A DNA stretch of 6,305 nt from JAADDK01 sp964425415 (GTDB taxonomy: Archaea > Thermoplasmatota > Thermoplasmata > Thermoplasmatales > Aciduliprofundaceae). The stretch covers positions 1-6,305 of the forward strand of contig CAYRMJ010000072.1 of the NCBI GenBank assembly GCA_964425415.1, in the 5' to 3' direction. Below the pieces are notes generated by a model that did not search any database, was not told the DNA's origin, and worked only from the letters and a program-made list of their open reading frames with translations. Shown here piece after piece: positions 6,152 through 6,305 of this stretch (its first letter is position 1; each line of letters starts with the position of its first letter). Position numbers and translations under genes: made by a program.

Positions 6152-6305
6152 ATGTCAGAGTTACTGGATAATAGGGAAATAAAGAAGGAAAAGCTCAAGG
6201 AGATGCTCCGCAAACTGCATAGCGGTGAAGAGGAGGAGAGAGTGAAAGAAGAATTCAAGGACGTTTTGCGCTCCATCTCACCGCTGGAAATTCCGCTCAT
6301 TGAGC
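6152..6305 (+). CDS. DUF438-domain protein, N-terminal fragment (cut by window edge)
   Basis: Fifty-one codons plus one base are present, starting MSELLDNREIKKEKLKEML and continuing with an acidic helix (LHSGEEEERVKEEF), then LRSISPLEIPLIE. This pattern, a MSEL..NR start, an LK..L..LH.G...E.VK..F helix and an S.P.EI..IE helix, matches the helical DUF438 domain as I know it. In known proteins that domain often precedes a hemerythrin-like HHE domain and a PAS domain. Such proteins are suspected sensors of redox, oxygen or small ligands, but the biochemical role is not established. Whether this one has those later domains cannot be seen. It has its own promoter and ribosome binding site. Confidence 0.75.
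   Translation, partial: MSELLDNREIKKEKLKEMLRKLHSGEEEERVKEEFKDVLRSISPLEIPLIE

Noticed and set aside
6112..6300. Minus-strand 62-codon frame opposite the DUF438 gene start
   Set aside because: Ser-rich antisense shadow of the acidic, Lys/Glu-rich DUF438 N-terminus.

Overview
The window looks like archaeal chromosome, most likely from a moderately AT-rich euryarchaeote (Thermoplasmatota-like is my best guess, not proven). The support is threefold. First, there are TATA boxes with A-rich BRE-like sequence about 26 nt upstream of the inferred transcript starts. Second, the GGTGA/AGGTG Shine-Dalgarno sites and one apparently leaderless gene are typical of archaea. Third, the scpB and purD products have archaeal-style family motifs, and there is a very long Asn/Tyr-rich beta-helix surface protein of the NosD-like kind. 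No rRNA, tRNA, CRISPR array, transposase or phage gene was seen.

Layout. Positions 1-3907, minus strand: a single uninterrupted reading frame of 1302 codons. It starts at 3907 and runs off the left edge. It encodes an exported or membrane-anchored protein with an N-terminal hydrophobic segment, a LamG-like jelly-roll domain, and three successive right-handed beta-helix modules. The modules are delimited by a recurring 63-residue head and 38-residue tail, with 7-residue linkers. The plus-strand open frames over this stretch are its shadows. Positions 3908-4062: a divergent intergenic region with a promoter for each side and a central AT-rich 8-8-8 inverted repeat.

Positions 4063-5896, plus strand: a two-gene operon. 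scpB (segregation and condensation protein B) overlaps purD (phosphoribosylamine--glycine ligase) by about 11 nt, and purD's Shine-Dalgarno lies inside the end of scpB. Positions 5897-6151: a spacer with a T-rich tract and, at its right end, a promoter with a 10-bp-period direct repeat. It also holds a doubtful small frame joined to the purD stop by a GTGA overlap. Positions 6152-6305, plus strand: the first 51 codons of a DUF438-type protein, cut by the right edge.

The genes do not form an obvious single pathway. scpB and purD are housekeeping genes sharing one transcript, while the surface protein and the DUF438 protein are separate transcription units. The most interesting part is the modular construction of the surface protein. 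I found no convincing new defence or mobile system here.
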